The position numbers were made by a program, and so were the translations under genes. DNA of 64,000 bases from contig NZ_JAKGAP010000013.1 of the NCBI RefSeq assembly GCF_021532375.1, positions 1 through 64,000 of the forward strand, in the 5' to 3' direction. The notes under the pieces were generated by a model. That model made no database searches. It was not told the DNA's origin and worked only from the letters and a program-made list of their open reading frames with translations. Shown here one piece after another: positions 25,291 through 33,696 of this stretch. Position 1 is the stretch's first letter. Each line of letters opens with the position of its first letter. Source of the DNA: Paenibacillus alkaliterrae (GTDB taxonomy: Bacteria; Bacillota; Bacilli; Paenibacillales; Paenibacillaceae).

Positions 25291-26166
25291 TCAACCGAAG
25301 CGTTGGCGATATCCGCATTTGCGGCAAAGCTCCTCGACCGCTTCTCGTCTCGAGAAGCCGTCGTACAGTTTAGTCGATCGTTCATTCTCAATGATTTCCG
25401 AGAAATGAGTATCATGTATATTGCCTAAATTGATGACGCCTTCCCCGTCCAGGCAGCAAGGAATGACCGTGCCGTCGATCAGAATCCCCGCTTGATTGCG
25501 AAGCGCATGACAGAAGCCCTTGCCGTTATACTCGGCCTCCTTCAAATCCGGCCATTTGAATTCGGGATCCTGATTTAAATAAATGCGTTCGGCGATTTTT
25601 ACGCCTGAGCCAGGAATGAACTTTTCTTCTATTTTGTAATCAAGATTGAATGCTTTCTCAATCATGCCCAGCAGCTCGCGGTTTTTATTTTTCTGCTGAT
25701 TCGTTTCGTTGTCCATATCCAAATTCCATAGCCGGAACGATATAATCATGTTTGTGCTGGCTGCGGCATCATTCACGAAAGATAGTATCTCTGCCAAATA
25801 ACCCTCTTTATTCGTAGAGCCGGCATGGCCGTCAAAGCTGTGCAGCGAAAAATTGATTTGCCTGAGCGCAGGCTTATTCAGCAGCTTTGCTTTATTTTTC
25901 GTAATGAGCGTCCCGTTGGACGTAATGTTCACTTTAAAGCCCTTCTCATGGCTGATGTCGAGCAGTTCATCGATCTTCGGATGAAGCATCGGCTCGCCCT
26001 TTACATGAAAATAAATATAGTCCGTGTGCGGTTTAATTTGATCGAGCGTTTTTCTGAAATTGTCTACGCTAATAAAACCTTTCGCACGCTGCGTAGGGGG
26101 GCAGAAGCTGCATGAAAGATTGCATATGCTGGTCGTCTCTATATAAAACTTTTTGAATTTTTTCAT
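25291..26166 (-). CDS. Radical SAM/SPASM domain protein
   Basis: 291 residues. The radical SAM cluster motif CNLSCSFC lies at residues 15-22; the SAM-binding GEPMLH segment follows. The C-terminal part has a SPASM-like cysteine set (FCHAL, GTVIPCCLDGEG, CRKCGY) for an auxiliary 4Fe-4S cluster. Members modify peptides or proteins or act in cofactor synthesis. No precursor peptide gene is recognisable next to it and the neighbours are uppP and DUF4166, so the substrate is open. ATG at 26166 lacks a strong ribosome binding site. Confidence 0.9.
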   Translation of the reverse strand: MKKFKKFYIETTSICNLSCSFCPPTQRAKGFISVDNFRKTLDQIKPHTDYIYFHVKGEPMLHPKIDELLDISHEKGFKVNITSNGTLITKNKAKLLNKPALRQINFSLHSFDGHAGSTNKEGYLAEILSFVNDAAASTNMIISFRLWNLDMDNETNQQKNKNRELLGMIEKAFNLDYKIEEKFIPGSGVKIAERIYLNQDPEFKWPDLKEAEYNGKGFCHALRNQAGILIDGTVIPCCLDGEGVINLGNIHDTHFSEIIENERSTKLYDGFSRREAVEELCRKCGYRQRFG

Positions 26167-26299
26167 CTGCGTAAAACTCCGTTTCCTCTGACAGCTGTCA
26201 GAATCAGCCTCTCAATCTTCAGCCGTTCCAGGCCATTCAAACTTTATTATACAACGCCAAGCCAGCAACTGACAAAAAGGAATAACCGGCAGCAGCCGT

Positions 26300-26977
26300 T
26301 TATTCCCTTATCTCATCGCGCAGCGGTTGTATACCGACCGGAATGTACGCCGGGTCAGCCGCAATAAAGGTCGCCTGAAAGGATCCCTCGTAGCGAAAAA
26401 TTTGACCGAAGGCCGGATTGCGCACATCGACCGTAATTTTGCAGCAATCTTCCCGATCATCATACCATTCGTTGACTTCCGCGCTTCCCGTACATAATCG
26501 AGGAAAACGAAATTGGAGCTTGCCCTCGTAGAAGCGCTGCTCGCCTGAGCGAATCCGGATCCCTCCGTTAGGAGCCGCAGAGATGTCCAAATCGACGGCT
26601 AAATGCTGCATGTTTCCCAAATAATCGACGATTTGATCCCGCTTCTTGCTGTAAATCATCGTCGCGTCAAATTGTCGGACAGCGCGTTGAAATTTATATT
26701 TACGTATCCAAGTAACCGTCTCTCGTCCGTAGCGGTCCCGATAAGCAAAGTTCTCAATCGAGAAAGGAATGTTGCTGCCTCCCTGCGGAAACATAATATG
26801 ACGGAACGTCCCGATATACAAAGGGAGGGAAACGAGCTTGTTATACCAAATTCGCTTCATCACCCCATGTCCGATGGACGCCTTCCGATCCTGGCTGCTA
26901 AAACCGAAACGCTGCTGAATGCGAGGATGAAGCTTATGAAAGTCCTGCCCTAATGCCTGTTCGTAAATGGATTTCAA
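26300..26977 (-). CDS. DUF4166 domain protein
   Basis: 225 residues, soluble, matching the DUF4166 pattern (YEQALGQDFHKLHPRIQQRF at the start, then GHGVMKRIW and the beta-rich FRYEGSFQATF at the end). Function unknown. Translation starts with TTG at 26977, with AGGAGG 8 bases upstream, overlapping the stop of the preceding broken gene. DUF4166, SRPBCC/DoxX and DCC1 genes often travel together in Bacillales, so this is the surviving end of a three-gene unit. Confidence 0.85.
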   Translation of the reverse strand: MKSIYEQALGQDFHKLHPRIQQRFGFSSQDRKASIGHGVMKRIWYNKLVSLPLYIGTFRHIMFPQGGSNIPFSIENFAYRDRYGRETVTWIRKYKFQRAVRQFDATMIYSKKRDQIVDYLGNMQHLAVDLDISAAPNGGIRIRSGEQRFYEGKLQFRFPRLCTGSAEVNEWYDDREDCCKITVDVRNPAFGQIFRYEGSFQATFIAADPAYIPVGIQPLRDEIRE

Positions 26978-27771
26978 TTCGATGACCTCCTGTTCGTCCG
27001 GTCCTTAACCAGCTGTCTTTTGCATCGGCTAGCCATCGGCAGATGACGTATCGTCCATTTTTTACGATGCCAGTAGGCAGTCAATAGACCAAAGCCAATC
27101 TCTGCGAGCCCGAGCAGTTGAACCATTATCTGTTCTTTGCCTTCAAACCACCCTAATGAACTCAAGATAGAGAGCTCTCCAGCTTCGGGAAATAATAGCT
27201 TAGGAACCAGTCCCTCATAACACCACAGCAGCATCAATAGAAGGACGCAAGCATAATGTACAAGCGCTCTCTCTGCGATGATGGAAGGCGGTACTCGGTG
27301 CTCCAGCCAAATTCGCAGCCGGTCAAAGCTCCAAGCTGTTGCATAGCCAAAAAGCGGTCGAAATACATAGCGATCGAGCAGCCGCCCTGCCAGACCGAAA
27401 CGTGTTTTGTAATCATATAAGGTTATAAATGTAACCTTGTTCCCGTTCTATTTGTATTTCCAATAACCGCCGCCTTGTCTGATTAAAAAGAGGGGCTGTT
27501 CAGAAGAAAAGGTTAGAGTGGATAACCTTTCATCTGCATTAGATTGCCCCTGAACCCCCGACTCCCCGGTGCCTTCTATTTTTAAGCCAAAACCGATACG
27601 TGTCACATATTGAAATTTCTGCACATCGTCTTCAGTTGCGCGCGGCAAATATTGAATATCCGAGAAACGAAGATCCCACTGCTCATGAAGCTCCGGTGTT
27701 TGCGTATGCTCCCAAAGCTCCGCAAGAGATGCACCCATATCCAGCTCGACATAGATCGGTTTACTTTTCAA
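26974..27771 (-). pseudogene. SRPBCC-DoxX-like fusion gene, interrupted by a stop and an internal deletion
   Basis: From TTG 27771 the frame reads an SRPBCC-like domain (ELWEHTQTPELHEQWDLRFS, YVTRIGFGLKIEGTG) to an in-frame TAG at 27450-27448. Beyond it the same frame continues without further interruption: VTFITLYDYKTRFGLAGRLL, RPLFGYATAWSFDRLRIWLE, then DoxX-like helices LLWCYEGLVPKLLFPEAGEL and LLGLAEIGFGLLTAYWHRKK. Immediately after that comes WTIRHLPMASRCKRQ, which in relatives follows two further helices, so about 50-60 residues appear deleted as well. Translation restart inside the DoxX part cannot be excluded. Confidence 0.75.
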
Positions 27772-27783
27772 ACTAAAGCCCCC

Positions 27784-28227
27784 CTACTCCACTGCGTGTA
27801 TGCCATTTTCTAGAAATCTTGCCTTCACATCAGGTGCGGGCATGATACATAGATCTGTCTTGCCAAACCGTTGGTAGCGATGATGGGCGATCCAGTCATA
27901 AACACGATTTCTCCAAGCAGCTGGAACCAGAATGAGGATAAATAACAGCGGCCAGAGCCTATTCAGCTTACGAAACACTCGCAGCGCTGCTGCCGATTTT
28001 GTATAGTAGCGTCCATCCTGCACCATAACGAATGTATCGTAATCGTCAAGCGATAAGTGTCCTTCCATAAGCAGCTTGCGTCCGGCTGGCGATTGAAGCG
28101 ATGCAAACTGAAAGTACATGCCTGCATCCCGTTTTGCCACAAATCGAGTTATTCTGCTACAGAGAAGGCACTGTCCGTCTATAAGCAGCACCGCGGTATT
28201 CTGTTCGTTTAGATGCGAACCTTTCAT
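27784..28227 (-). CDS. DCC1-like thiol-disulfide oxidoreductase family protein (DUF393)
   Basis: 147 residues from ATG 28227, which has GAGGAAAG upstream; a longer frame to 28266 includes that site. The family's defining motif is VLLIDGQCLLCSRITRFVAKRD, where CLLC is the CXXC pair. One hydrophobic stretch (LWPLLFILILVPAAW) may associate with the membrane. The function is poorly defined (a possible thiol oxidoreductase). It heads the DCC1-DoxX-DUF4166 unit. Confidence 0.87.
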   Translation of the reverse strand: MKGSHLNEQNTAVLLIDGQCLLCSRITRFVAKRDAGMYFQFASLQSPAGRKLLMEGHLSLDDYDTFVMVQDGRYYTKSAAALRVFRKLNRLWPLLFILILVPAAWRNRVYDWIAHHRYQRFGKTDLCIMPAPDVKARFLENGIHAVE

Positions 28228-28297
28228 GCAATCATCACTTTCCTCTCGGATTAATTGTAAGCTCAAGCGTAGTTACTCCGGCAGTTCCAACTTTCGT

Positions 28298-28351
28298 AGA
28301 ACGATAAACAAAGGGGTGCTACGAAACGTAGTCCCCTTTGTTTATCGTTCT
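28298..28351. repeat. 54-base, nearly perfect palindrome
   Basis: Arms 28298-28316 and 28333-28351 (AGAACGATAAACAAAGGGG and its complement) match over 19 bp; the interior folds again as CTACG/CGTAG around AAA. No T-run on either strand. It lies between the DCC1 gene and the broken sensor kinase. Confidence 0.85.
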
Positions 28352-28408
28352 TCATGATTATTTCATTCCTTGTCTTCCCGTTGAAATAATCATCTCCGGC
28401 GCACCTTC

Positions 28409-29348
28409 TCAACAGCTTCCTTGCTGTTGTTCTTGATGCTGCATCATGCATTGATCGACCAGCAGATCGAGCCTCGCCGGATTTTCTTTAAGAATAATGT
28501 CCTTCATTTGGCTATGGATTCTTGTAACTAACTCGAGCATATGTTTGGAGGCGTTTGTTACAATTTGCATCTGCTGCCTCGACGGCTCGTCTGTTTCGGG
28601 AAACATTGCTTACAAGTTTTCCGTGCTTATCGATATTTTTCCGATTTCGTTCTTGATCGTATGATTGAGCATCGTAGTGCCCGTACTGACGGCCTTCATC
28701 GTGCTTTCCAGCGGATCGCGCTCGAATCGGAGCTTCACGCCGAGCACCCCCGTACACAAACGTGCATAACAAAGCAAGCGCCAGCGAATAAACGATAAAC
28801 ACCAAGATATAATTAAAAAATTCAAAATCGGGTGATACCGCCTTTGCAACATAAATAAAAATAAGGACGCCGAGTAAGGTGGGAACGATAATAATCGTCG
28901 TAATGAAACGGTTCCGCTTCCGTCTCTTATCACGCTCTTTCCAGAACGAAACCGTGAGAAGAAAGCAGGAAATGAGATAATAAGGCGCGCTCCATAAGAG
29001 CAGTCCTGTGAAAAACAAAGGTTTACTCGTCGATAGCGTGACGATAACAGCCATCACGGCTATAGGGAACAGAAGCCAAAGCTTTATTTTCCGCTTCGAT
29101 TGGATAGATAGAGACACCCTTGTATAGAGGATGCTAAATATAAGTACCGAATAAGGTGTTAAGGTATAGTTGAAAAATTGCAAAATATCGGCGGTTACGA
29201 AGAAATCCGCGTTCTGAAACGAATCGGATAGTCCTCCGATCGACGCGCTGCTTAAGAAATAGGCCGCCCATCGATTGGTTTCATTCCTTCGGTTGTTAAT
29301 CATGACGATGAGAGCTGTTGTTAATAGAGCAATGAAATAAAATATCAT
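28409..29348 (-). pseudogene. Sensor histidine kinase, frameshifted and truncated
   Basis: The first 200 residues from ATG 29348 make about seven membrane helices. Near 28750 an extra G in a run of five shifts the frame; correcting it gives GVLGVKLRFERDPLESTM and the phospho-acceptor box TTMLNHTIKNEIGKISIS. An in-frame TAA at 28612-28610 follows, then the same frame continues AMFPETDEPSRQQMQIVTNA to 28409. The HATPase domain is not found downstream, so the gene is inactive by at least three lesions. The partner response regulator is not in the window. Confidence 0.82.
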
Positions 29349-29453
29349 GCGTAGCTACCTTTCTGCCATCAATGGTGCCTTTATCCTAACATATTTGGAC
29401 ATGCTTGCAATCGCTGTTTCCACCATTTACTTCCCCTTTTCGCTCCGTGAGTG

Positions 29454-29482
29454 TTGACCTTCTAACCGTCATGTACTATAAT
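29454..29482 (+). promoter_or_regulatory. Sigma-A promoter of the ykkCD operon
   Basis: TTGACC (29454-29459), 17-base spacer, TATAAT (29477-29482), about 25 bases before the riboswitch. Confidence 0.85.
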
Positions 29483-29505
29483 TAGATGTAACTTAATATG
29501 TAAGG

Positions 29506-29628
29506 TTTTCTAGGGTTCCGCAGCTGCTGCTGGTCTGGTCCGAGGGAAAACACACGGCGCCGCCGTGGACACACGGAGGGACAAAAGCCCGGGAGATATC
29601 GATACGATATTTCTCGGGCTTTTTTTTA
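29506..29628 (+). ncRNA. Guanidine-I riboswitch (ykkC motif) with terminator
   Basis: Conserved blocks are in order: CTAGGGTTCCG, CTGGTCTGGTCCGAGGG, AAAACACACGG, ACACGGAGGGACAAAAGCCCGGGAG. The last one merges into a terminator stem (AGCCC...GGGCT, 29586-29620) followed by T8. Guanidinium binding should disrupt the terminator and switch on the exporter genes behind it. Confidence 0.95.
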
Positions 29629-29678
29629 TTTATTCTCTCTACTGTGCATCCTATTCGTAAGAAAAGGAGTGGAAGAGC

Positions 29679-30053
29679 ATGAAGAAAGGACAAAATCAAT
29701 ATTGGCTGCTTGTCGTGATTGCCGCTTGCTTTGAGGTCGTATGGGTGATGGGCCTAAAGCATGCGGAAGACGTGATCTTCTGGGCTGTAACGATAGCCGC
29801 TATTATCGTCAGCTTTGCCTTATTGATTTACACAGCCAAGAAACTGCCTGCGAGCACGGCATATGCGGTATTTGTCGGGCTTGGAACGGCCGGTACGGTC
29901 GTATGTGAAATGCTATTGTACGATGTTCCTTTCAGGTGGGCGAAAATGGCGCTAATCGCGAGCTTGTTAGCGGGCATTATCGGACTGAAGATGGTCACCC
30001 CTGACAAAAGTGAATCCGCCCAATCCAATAATAGCCGAGGTGAACGGACATGA
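29679..30053 (+). CDS. ykkC: SMR-family guanidinium exporter subunit
   Basis: 124 residues, four membrane helices. The essential SMR glutamate lies in helix 1 (CFEVVWVMGLKHAED), and AYAVFVGLGTAGTV is the helix-3 signature. It is about ten residues longer at the C-terminus than B. subtilis YkkC. With its partner it forms a heteromeric small multidrug-resistance transporter; the riboswitch indicates guanidinium/proton exchange. ATG at 29679 follows AGGAGTG. It overlaps ykkD by four bases. Confidence 0.93.
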   Translation: MKKGQNQYWLLVVIAACFEVVWVMGLKHAEDVIFWAVTIAAIIVSFALLIYTAKKLPASTAYAVFVGLGTAGTVVCEMLLYDVPFRWAKMALIASLLAGIIGLKMVTPDKSESAQSNNSRGERT

Positions 30054-30364
30054 GCTGGTTATTCGTCATTTTAGCAGGGTTATTTGAAATCGCTGGCGTA
30101 ACGGGAATTGCTCAATTGAATCGCCGTCCTTCCGTACGAACGTTTCTGATTATGGCAGGCGGCTTTGCAATTAGCTTTTGGTTTCTAGCACTAGCCATGA
30201 ATGAATTGGCAATGGGTACCGCTTACGCGGTTTGGACCGGAATCGGAACTGTCGGGAGCGCACTAATCGGTATCCTTTTTTATAAAGAATCAAAGAGCCT
30301 GATGCGTATCGCATTTATGATGCTGGTGTTGGGTTCCGTTATCGGTTTGAAATTAATCGAGTAG
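30050..30364 (+). CDS. ykkD: SMR-family guanidinium exporter subunit
   Basis: 104 residues, four membrane helices, essential Glu in LAGLFEIAGVTGI, signature TAYAVWTGIGTVGSALIGIL, very similar in plan to YkkD. It starts in an ATGA overlap with ykkC, so the two are made together. It ends at a bidirectional terminator. Confidence 0.93.
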   Translation: MSWLFVILAGLFEIAGVTGIAQLNRRPSVRTFLIMAGGFAISFWFLALAMNELAMGTAYAVWTGIGTVGSALIGILFYKESKSLMRIAFMMLVLGSVIGLKLIE

Positions 30365-30377
30365 TCCGGCTTGGATG

Positions 30378-30417
30378 AAAAAATCCCAATCCCGCAAGAA
30401 GCAAAGGATTGGGATTT
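30378..30417. terminator. Bidirectional terminator
   Basis: AAAATCCCAATCC pairs with GGATTGGGATTTT around a 13-base loop between ykkD and the converging YdjO-like gene. Confidence 0.88.
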
Positions 30418-30428
30418 TGAGTTCTCGA

Positions 30429-30644
30429 TTAGAATTCGGATTTCGGTTTGCGCGGCTGCGGCTTCGGCTTGTTTTGAACGGCTGGCAAATGCCGCATGCT
30501 TCTGAGCATCGGGCCTTTGCAGATCGGACAAGTCTGCTCGGTTGCCGCAAACTCGTCTCTCACCCAAGCTTTGCATTCCGGATTTTTACATTTAAAAATT
30601 TTGGTCGCTTTTAATTTCGGTTTATCGTCTTCGTTAGTAGCCAC
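30429..30644 (-). CDS. ydjO: YdjO-like cold-inducible zinc-ribbon protein
   Basis: 71 residues. Two cysteine pairs, KCKNPECKAW and CPICKGPM, make a small zinc ribbon; WVRDEF between them is typical of the YdjO family, seen as cold-induced in B. subtilis. The tail is a K/P-rich stretch (NKPKPQPRKPK). The role is unknown. The promoter must lie in the short gap to the lactonase gene. Confidence 0.82.
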   Translation of the reverse strand: MATNEDDKPKLKATKIFKCKNPECKAWVRDEFAATEQTCPICKGPMLRSMRHLPAVQNKPKPQPRKPKSEF

Positions 30645-30690
30645 GCTTCTGTTTTCCCCTCTTCATCTCTATACTCATGCCGTTAATTAT

Positions 30691-31779
30691 TTATGTCATT
30701 AAATATACAGGAACTACACAAACGGGTTTTGATACAATCACGCTTTTGCCCGTATCCTGCAGTTTGCCGCTCTCTTGATCCACTTTGAACGTAACAATGT
30801 TATCGGTGTCCCGATTCGCAGCAATCAAATACCGGCCGTTAGGCGTAAGCGCAAAGTGCCGCGGATGGACGCCGCCAACGGATACATGCTGAACAAGCTT
30901 AAGAAGTCCCGACAGCTCATCAATGGCAAACACAACGATACTGTCATGTCCGCGATTCGAACCGTACAGATATTTACCGTCAGCCGATATCGTAATTTCT
31001 GCACAGGAATTATCTTCTGCGAAACCAGCCGGCAGCGTGCTTACGTTATCCTTGACCGTTATTCGGCCTTTCTCCGCATCGTATGAAAAGGAAGTAATCG
31101 TCGAATCGACCTCATTGATCGCGTAGACATATTCCCCGTTTGGATGAAAGGCCAGATGACGAGGTCCTGCCCCTGGATGAAGAGACACTTCATCTATTTT
31201 AATAAGCTTCTGTTTCCCTTCGTCCACCGAATAAGTTACGATGCGATCAAGTCCCAAATCCGATACAAGCAAGTAGCGCCCATCGGGACTGTAAATCGAG
31301 GAATGCGGATGCGGGCGGTCTTGGCGCTCAGGATGCCAGCTGCTTCCCGCATGCTGCTGCACGTCGAGCTTCCTGCCTACTTTCCCATCCTCCGCAATGC
31401 TGAATAGACCGATCATGCCGCCGTGATAGCTGGTCACCGTCAGATAACGGCTCGCTGCATCACGCTGAATGTGGCAGGTTGTCGAATCAACCGTTATTTC
31501 ACGATTCATTAGACGGATCTTTCCGCCTGCGGCATCGATGGCAAAAGCAGCTGCCTCACCTATCTTGTTACCTTCCGCGCTTACGGTTTCGGAAATCGAG
31601 TACAATAGGCTGCGATCTGCGTTTACGTTAAGAAAAGTGGGATTTTTGAGTCCGGCAAACTCGTCTGTCAACGTTAATGTACCCGTTTCTTCGTCAAAAG
31701 CATACACATAAATGCCGCTGTCTTCCGCTTCCGAATAAGAGCCTGCGAATACGAGAAGGCGTTGTCGTTCAACTGTCAA
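30691..31779 (-). CDS. pgl: Lactonase family protein (6-phosphogluconolactonase, seven-bladed propeller)
   Basis: 362 residues, YkgB/Pgl family. Repeated blade motifs are evident, e.g. NPTFLNVNADRSLLYSISE, HPHSSIYSPDGRYLLVSDLG, GPRHLAFHPNGEYVYAINE and HPRHFALTPNGRYLIAANRD. It probably hydrolyses 6-phosphogluconolactone in the pentose phosphate pathway. TTG at 31779 is the start, with AGGGGG 9-10 bases before. It is a single gene. Confidence 0.9.
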   Translation of the reverse strand: MTVERQRLLVFAGSYSEAEDSGIYVYAFDEETGTLTLTDEFAGLKNPTFLNVNADRSLLYSISETVSAEGNKIGEAAAFAIDAAGGKIRLMNREITVDSTTCHIQRDAASRYLTVTSYHGGMIGLFSIAEDGKVGRKLDVQQHAGSSWHPERQDRPHPHSSIYSPDGRYLLVSDLGLDRIVTYSVDEGKQKLIKIDEVSLHPGAGPRHLAFHPNGEYVYAINEVDSTITSFSYDAEKGRITVKDNVSTLPAGFAEDNSCAEITISADGKYLYGSNRGHDSIVVFAIDELSGLLKLVQHVSVGGVHPRHFALTPNGRYLIAANRDTDNIVTFKVDQESGKLQDTGKSVIVSKPVCVVPVYLMT

Positions 31780-31884
31780 AGTGAATTCCCCCTAAAAAAT
31801 GTATAAAAAAGTGCTTTCTTCTTTGCTCTGCGATATAAACACCGATTCCATTATAAATCGTCATTCCATTTCAGACAAATCAAT

Positions 31885-32541
31885 TCATACAAACGGAATA
31901 GCAGGATTCTTCTCTTCCCAAGCTTTAGTAAGCGTTTCTAAAAACACCTCAGGCGATTGCGCGCCTGAAACCGCATATTTGCGGTCGATGACATAGAACG
32001 GAACGCCCCGAATGCCAAGGCGGCTGCCTTCCTCCTCTTCACTGCGCACTGCATCTTCATATTTGTCGGAAGCAAGAACGTCTGCCATCTCTGCAGCATT
32101 TAATCCAACTTCAGCTGCCAGCTCGGCTAAACGCGTTCTGTTTCCGAGGTTTATACCTTCCGTAAAATAAGCTTTGAACAGTCTTTCCGATAGCGCCTTA
32201 TCCTTGTCATACTCGGAAGCAAAATGCACCGCGCGGTGCGCATCGAAGGTGTTAGTAGCAACTGTTCCATCGAAGTTAAAAATAAGTCCTACAGCAGCTG
32301 CCTGCTCCGTTACGTTTAAGGTCGTTGCCTTTGCCTGCTCAACGCTCTTGCCATATTTAGCAGCAAGCATACTATACGTGCTGACGTTAGAATTCGGGTC
32401 AGCGCCCGGATCAAGCTCAAAGCTGCGAAATACAGTCTCGATCTGATCCTTATGCGCAAATTTCTCAAGGGTTTGCTCAAACTTTCTTTTGCCTATATAA
32501 CAAAACGGACAAACATAATCCGACCAAATTTCCACTTTCAT
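31885..32541 (-). CDS. DsbA-family oxidoreductase (FrnE-like)
   Basis: 218 residues from ATG 32541, placed by GGAGGTG 6 bases upstream. The thioredoxin-fold start MKVEIWSDYVCPFCYIGK holds the CPFC active site; IRGVPFYVIDRKYAVSGAQ is the cis-Pro loop. No signal peptide, so it acts in the cytoplasm, as FrnE/YwbO-like proteins do, possibly as a thiol oxidoreductase or 2-hydroxychromene isomerase relative. Single gene, unknown substrate. Confidence 0.9.
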   Translation of the reverse strand: MKVEIWSDYVCPFCYIGKRKFEQTLEKFAHKDQIETVFRSFELDPGADPNSNVSTYSMLAAKYGKSVEQAKATTLNVTEQAAAVGLIFNFDGTVATNTFDAHRAVHFASEYDKDKALSERLFKAYFTEGINLGNRTRLAELAAEVGLNAAEMADVLASDKYEDAVRSEEEEGSRLGIRGVPFYVIDRKYAVSGAQSPEVFLETLTKAWEEKNPAIPFV

Positions 32542-32642
32542 GCAAGGCACCTCCAAATGATGATTAATAAATGTACGACGGTCCCACTATTGTAACATGT
32601 TTAGTTACAATTTTGAAAACCGGTCTAAACAGTCTAACATAA

Positions 32643-32698
32643 AAAAAGAAGCGCCCCTTGTCGCAAGTGATAATCACTTCACGTCAAGGTTCGCTTTC
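32643..32698 (-). terminator. Terminator of sleB
   Basis: Branched stem (GAAGCG...CGCTTTC outer, CTTG/CAAG and AGTGATAATCACTT inner) with T7 on the minus strand, just after the sleB stop. Confidence 0.7.
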
Positions 32699-32701
32699 TC
32701 T

Positions 32702-33358
32702 TTAGACCGCAAATATATGGCGTCCCATTTTCAAGGTCTGCTTGCGCGACCAAATCCATTCCGATGTGGCCGTTTCCGGGTTAAAATAATACAACGCCCC
32801 ATTCGTAGGATCATAGCCCTTCACTGCATCCAATGCTGCCCTATAAGCCGTTTCGTCCGGTTTCAATTGATATTGCCCGTCATCCACAGCTGTGAAAGCG
32901 CGCGGCTGCTCAATGACACCTTTAATCGTATCCGGAAAGCTTCCGGAAGCAAGCCGGTTCATGACAACCGCTCCAACCGCAACCTGTCCATTATAGGATT
33001 CACCGCGAGCCTCCGCATAAACAATTCTAGCAAGTAAATCCAGCTCAGCTTGATTAACGGAAACCTTCTTTAGCGCAGCCCATGTTTTCTCGCCCGCAAT
33101 GCCATCAGCTTCTAATCCGTAATCCTTTTGAAAACGTGTCAACGAATCCAATGTTTTCGGCCCGAAATAATCGGTAAGATCCGTGCTTAAGTAGCCCAGT
33201 GTCTTCAATCGGTACTGCAAATCCGGAACGTCTTCGCCCTTGCTTCCGACCTTTAAAGTGGCTGGCGGCGCGGCGTCAACAGCTTGCAAAGGCAAACCAA
33301 GAGCTAACATAAAAACAAGAATTAACGCCATACTATTTTGTACAAACTTAATGTTCAT
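32702..33358 (-). CDS. sleB: Spore cortex-lytic enzyme SleB-type cell wall hydrolase
   Basis: 218 residues from ATG 33358. A signal peptide (to about residue 30, ALGLPLQAVDA) is followed by a peptidoglycan-binding domain (about 35-95, GSKGEDVPDLQYRLKTLGYL) and the Hydrolase_2/SleB catalytic domain (about 105-218): LARIVYAEARGESYNGQVAV with the catalytic Glu, then VVMNRL and YDPTNGALYYFNP. SleB is a lytic transglycosylase that degrades cortex during germination. It matches in function the gerK operon elsewhere in the window. No ypeB follows, though in Bacillus sleB is usually paired with it. Confidence 0.92.
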   Translation of the reverse strand: MNIKFVQNSMALILVFMLALGLPLQAVDAAPPATLKVGSKGEDVPDLQYRLKTLGYLSTDLTDYFGPKTLDSLTRFQKDYGLEADGIAGEKTWAALKKVSVNQAELDLLARIVYAEARGESYNGQVAVGAVVMNRLASGSFPDTIKGVIEQPRAFTAVDDGQYQLKPDETAYRAALDAVKGYDPTNGALYYFNPETATSEWIWSRKQTLKMGRHIFAV

Positions 33359-33459
33359 TGTGTGTAATGATCCTCCCTTTTCTATTGCGCATGCACGTAA
33401 CATTCGCAAATTGGAATAAGATTGGTAACTTATCGACCGATGTGTTCGAGTTTAACACA

Positions 33460-33478
33460 GTTACTTTTGAAATGTAAC
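33460..33478. promoter_or_regulatory. Imperfect dyad in the sleB-xerS intergenic gap
   Basis: GTTAC-N9-GTAAC with additional partial symmetry, in the AT-rich 338-base gap between the divergent sleB and xerS genes. It could be an operator for either. A TACAAT -10-like element near 33577 points to xerS. Nothing else in the gap is recognisable. Confidence 0.3.
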
Positions 33479-33696
33479 CGAAATACAAAAATTACATACA
33501 TTTACTATTTTACTTTTACGATAAAATCTGAAGCAATTTGTTGACTAACTGCCCTAAATACTTAAATTCTTGCTACAATGGAAGTAAGAAATCGTTTCAT
33601 TCTATTCATATTTGTTTACATAATAATATTTATGTTTATTTAACTGGTTTAATTAATTATGTCATTAATAATTCGGGGTGACCACTCATCAACATT

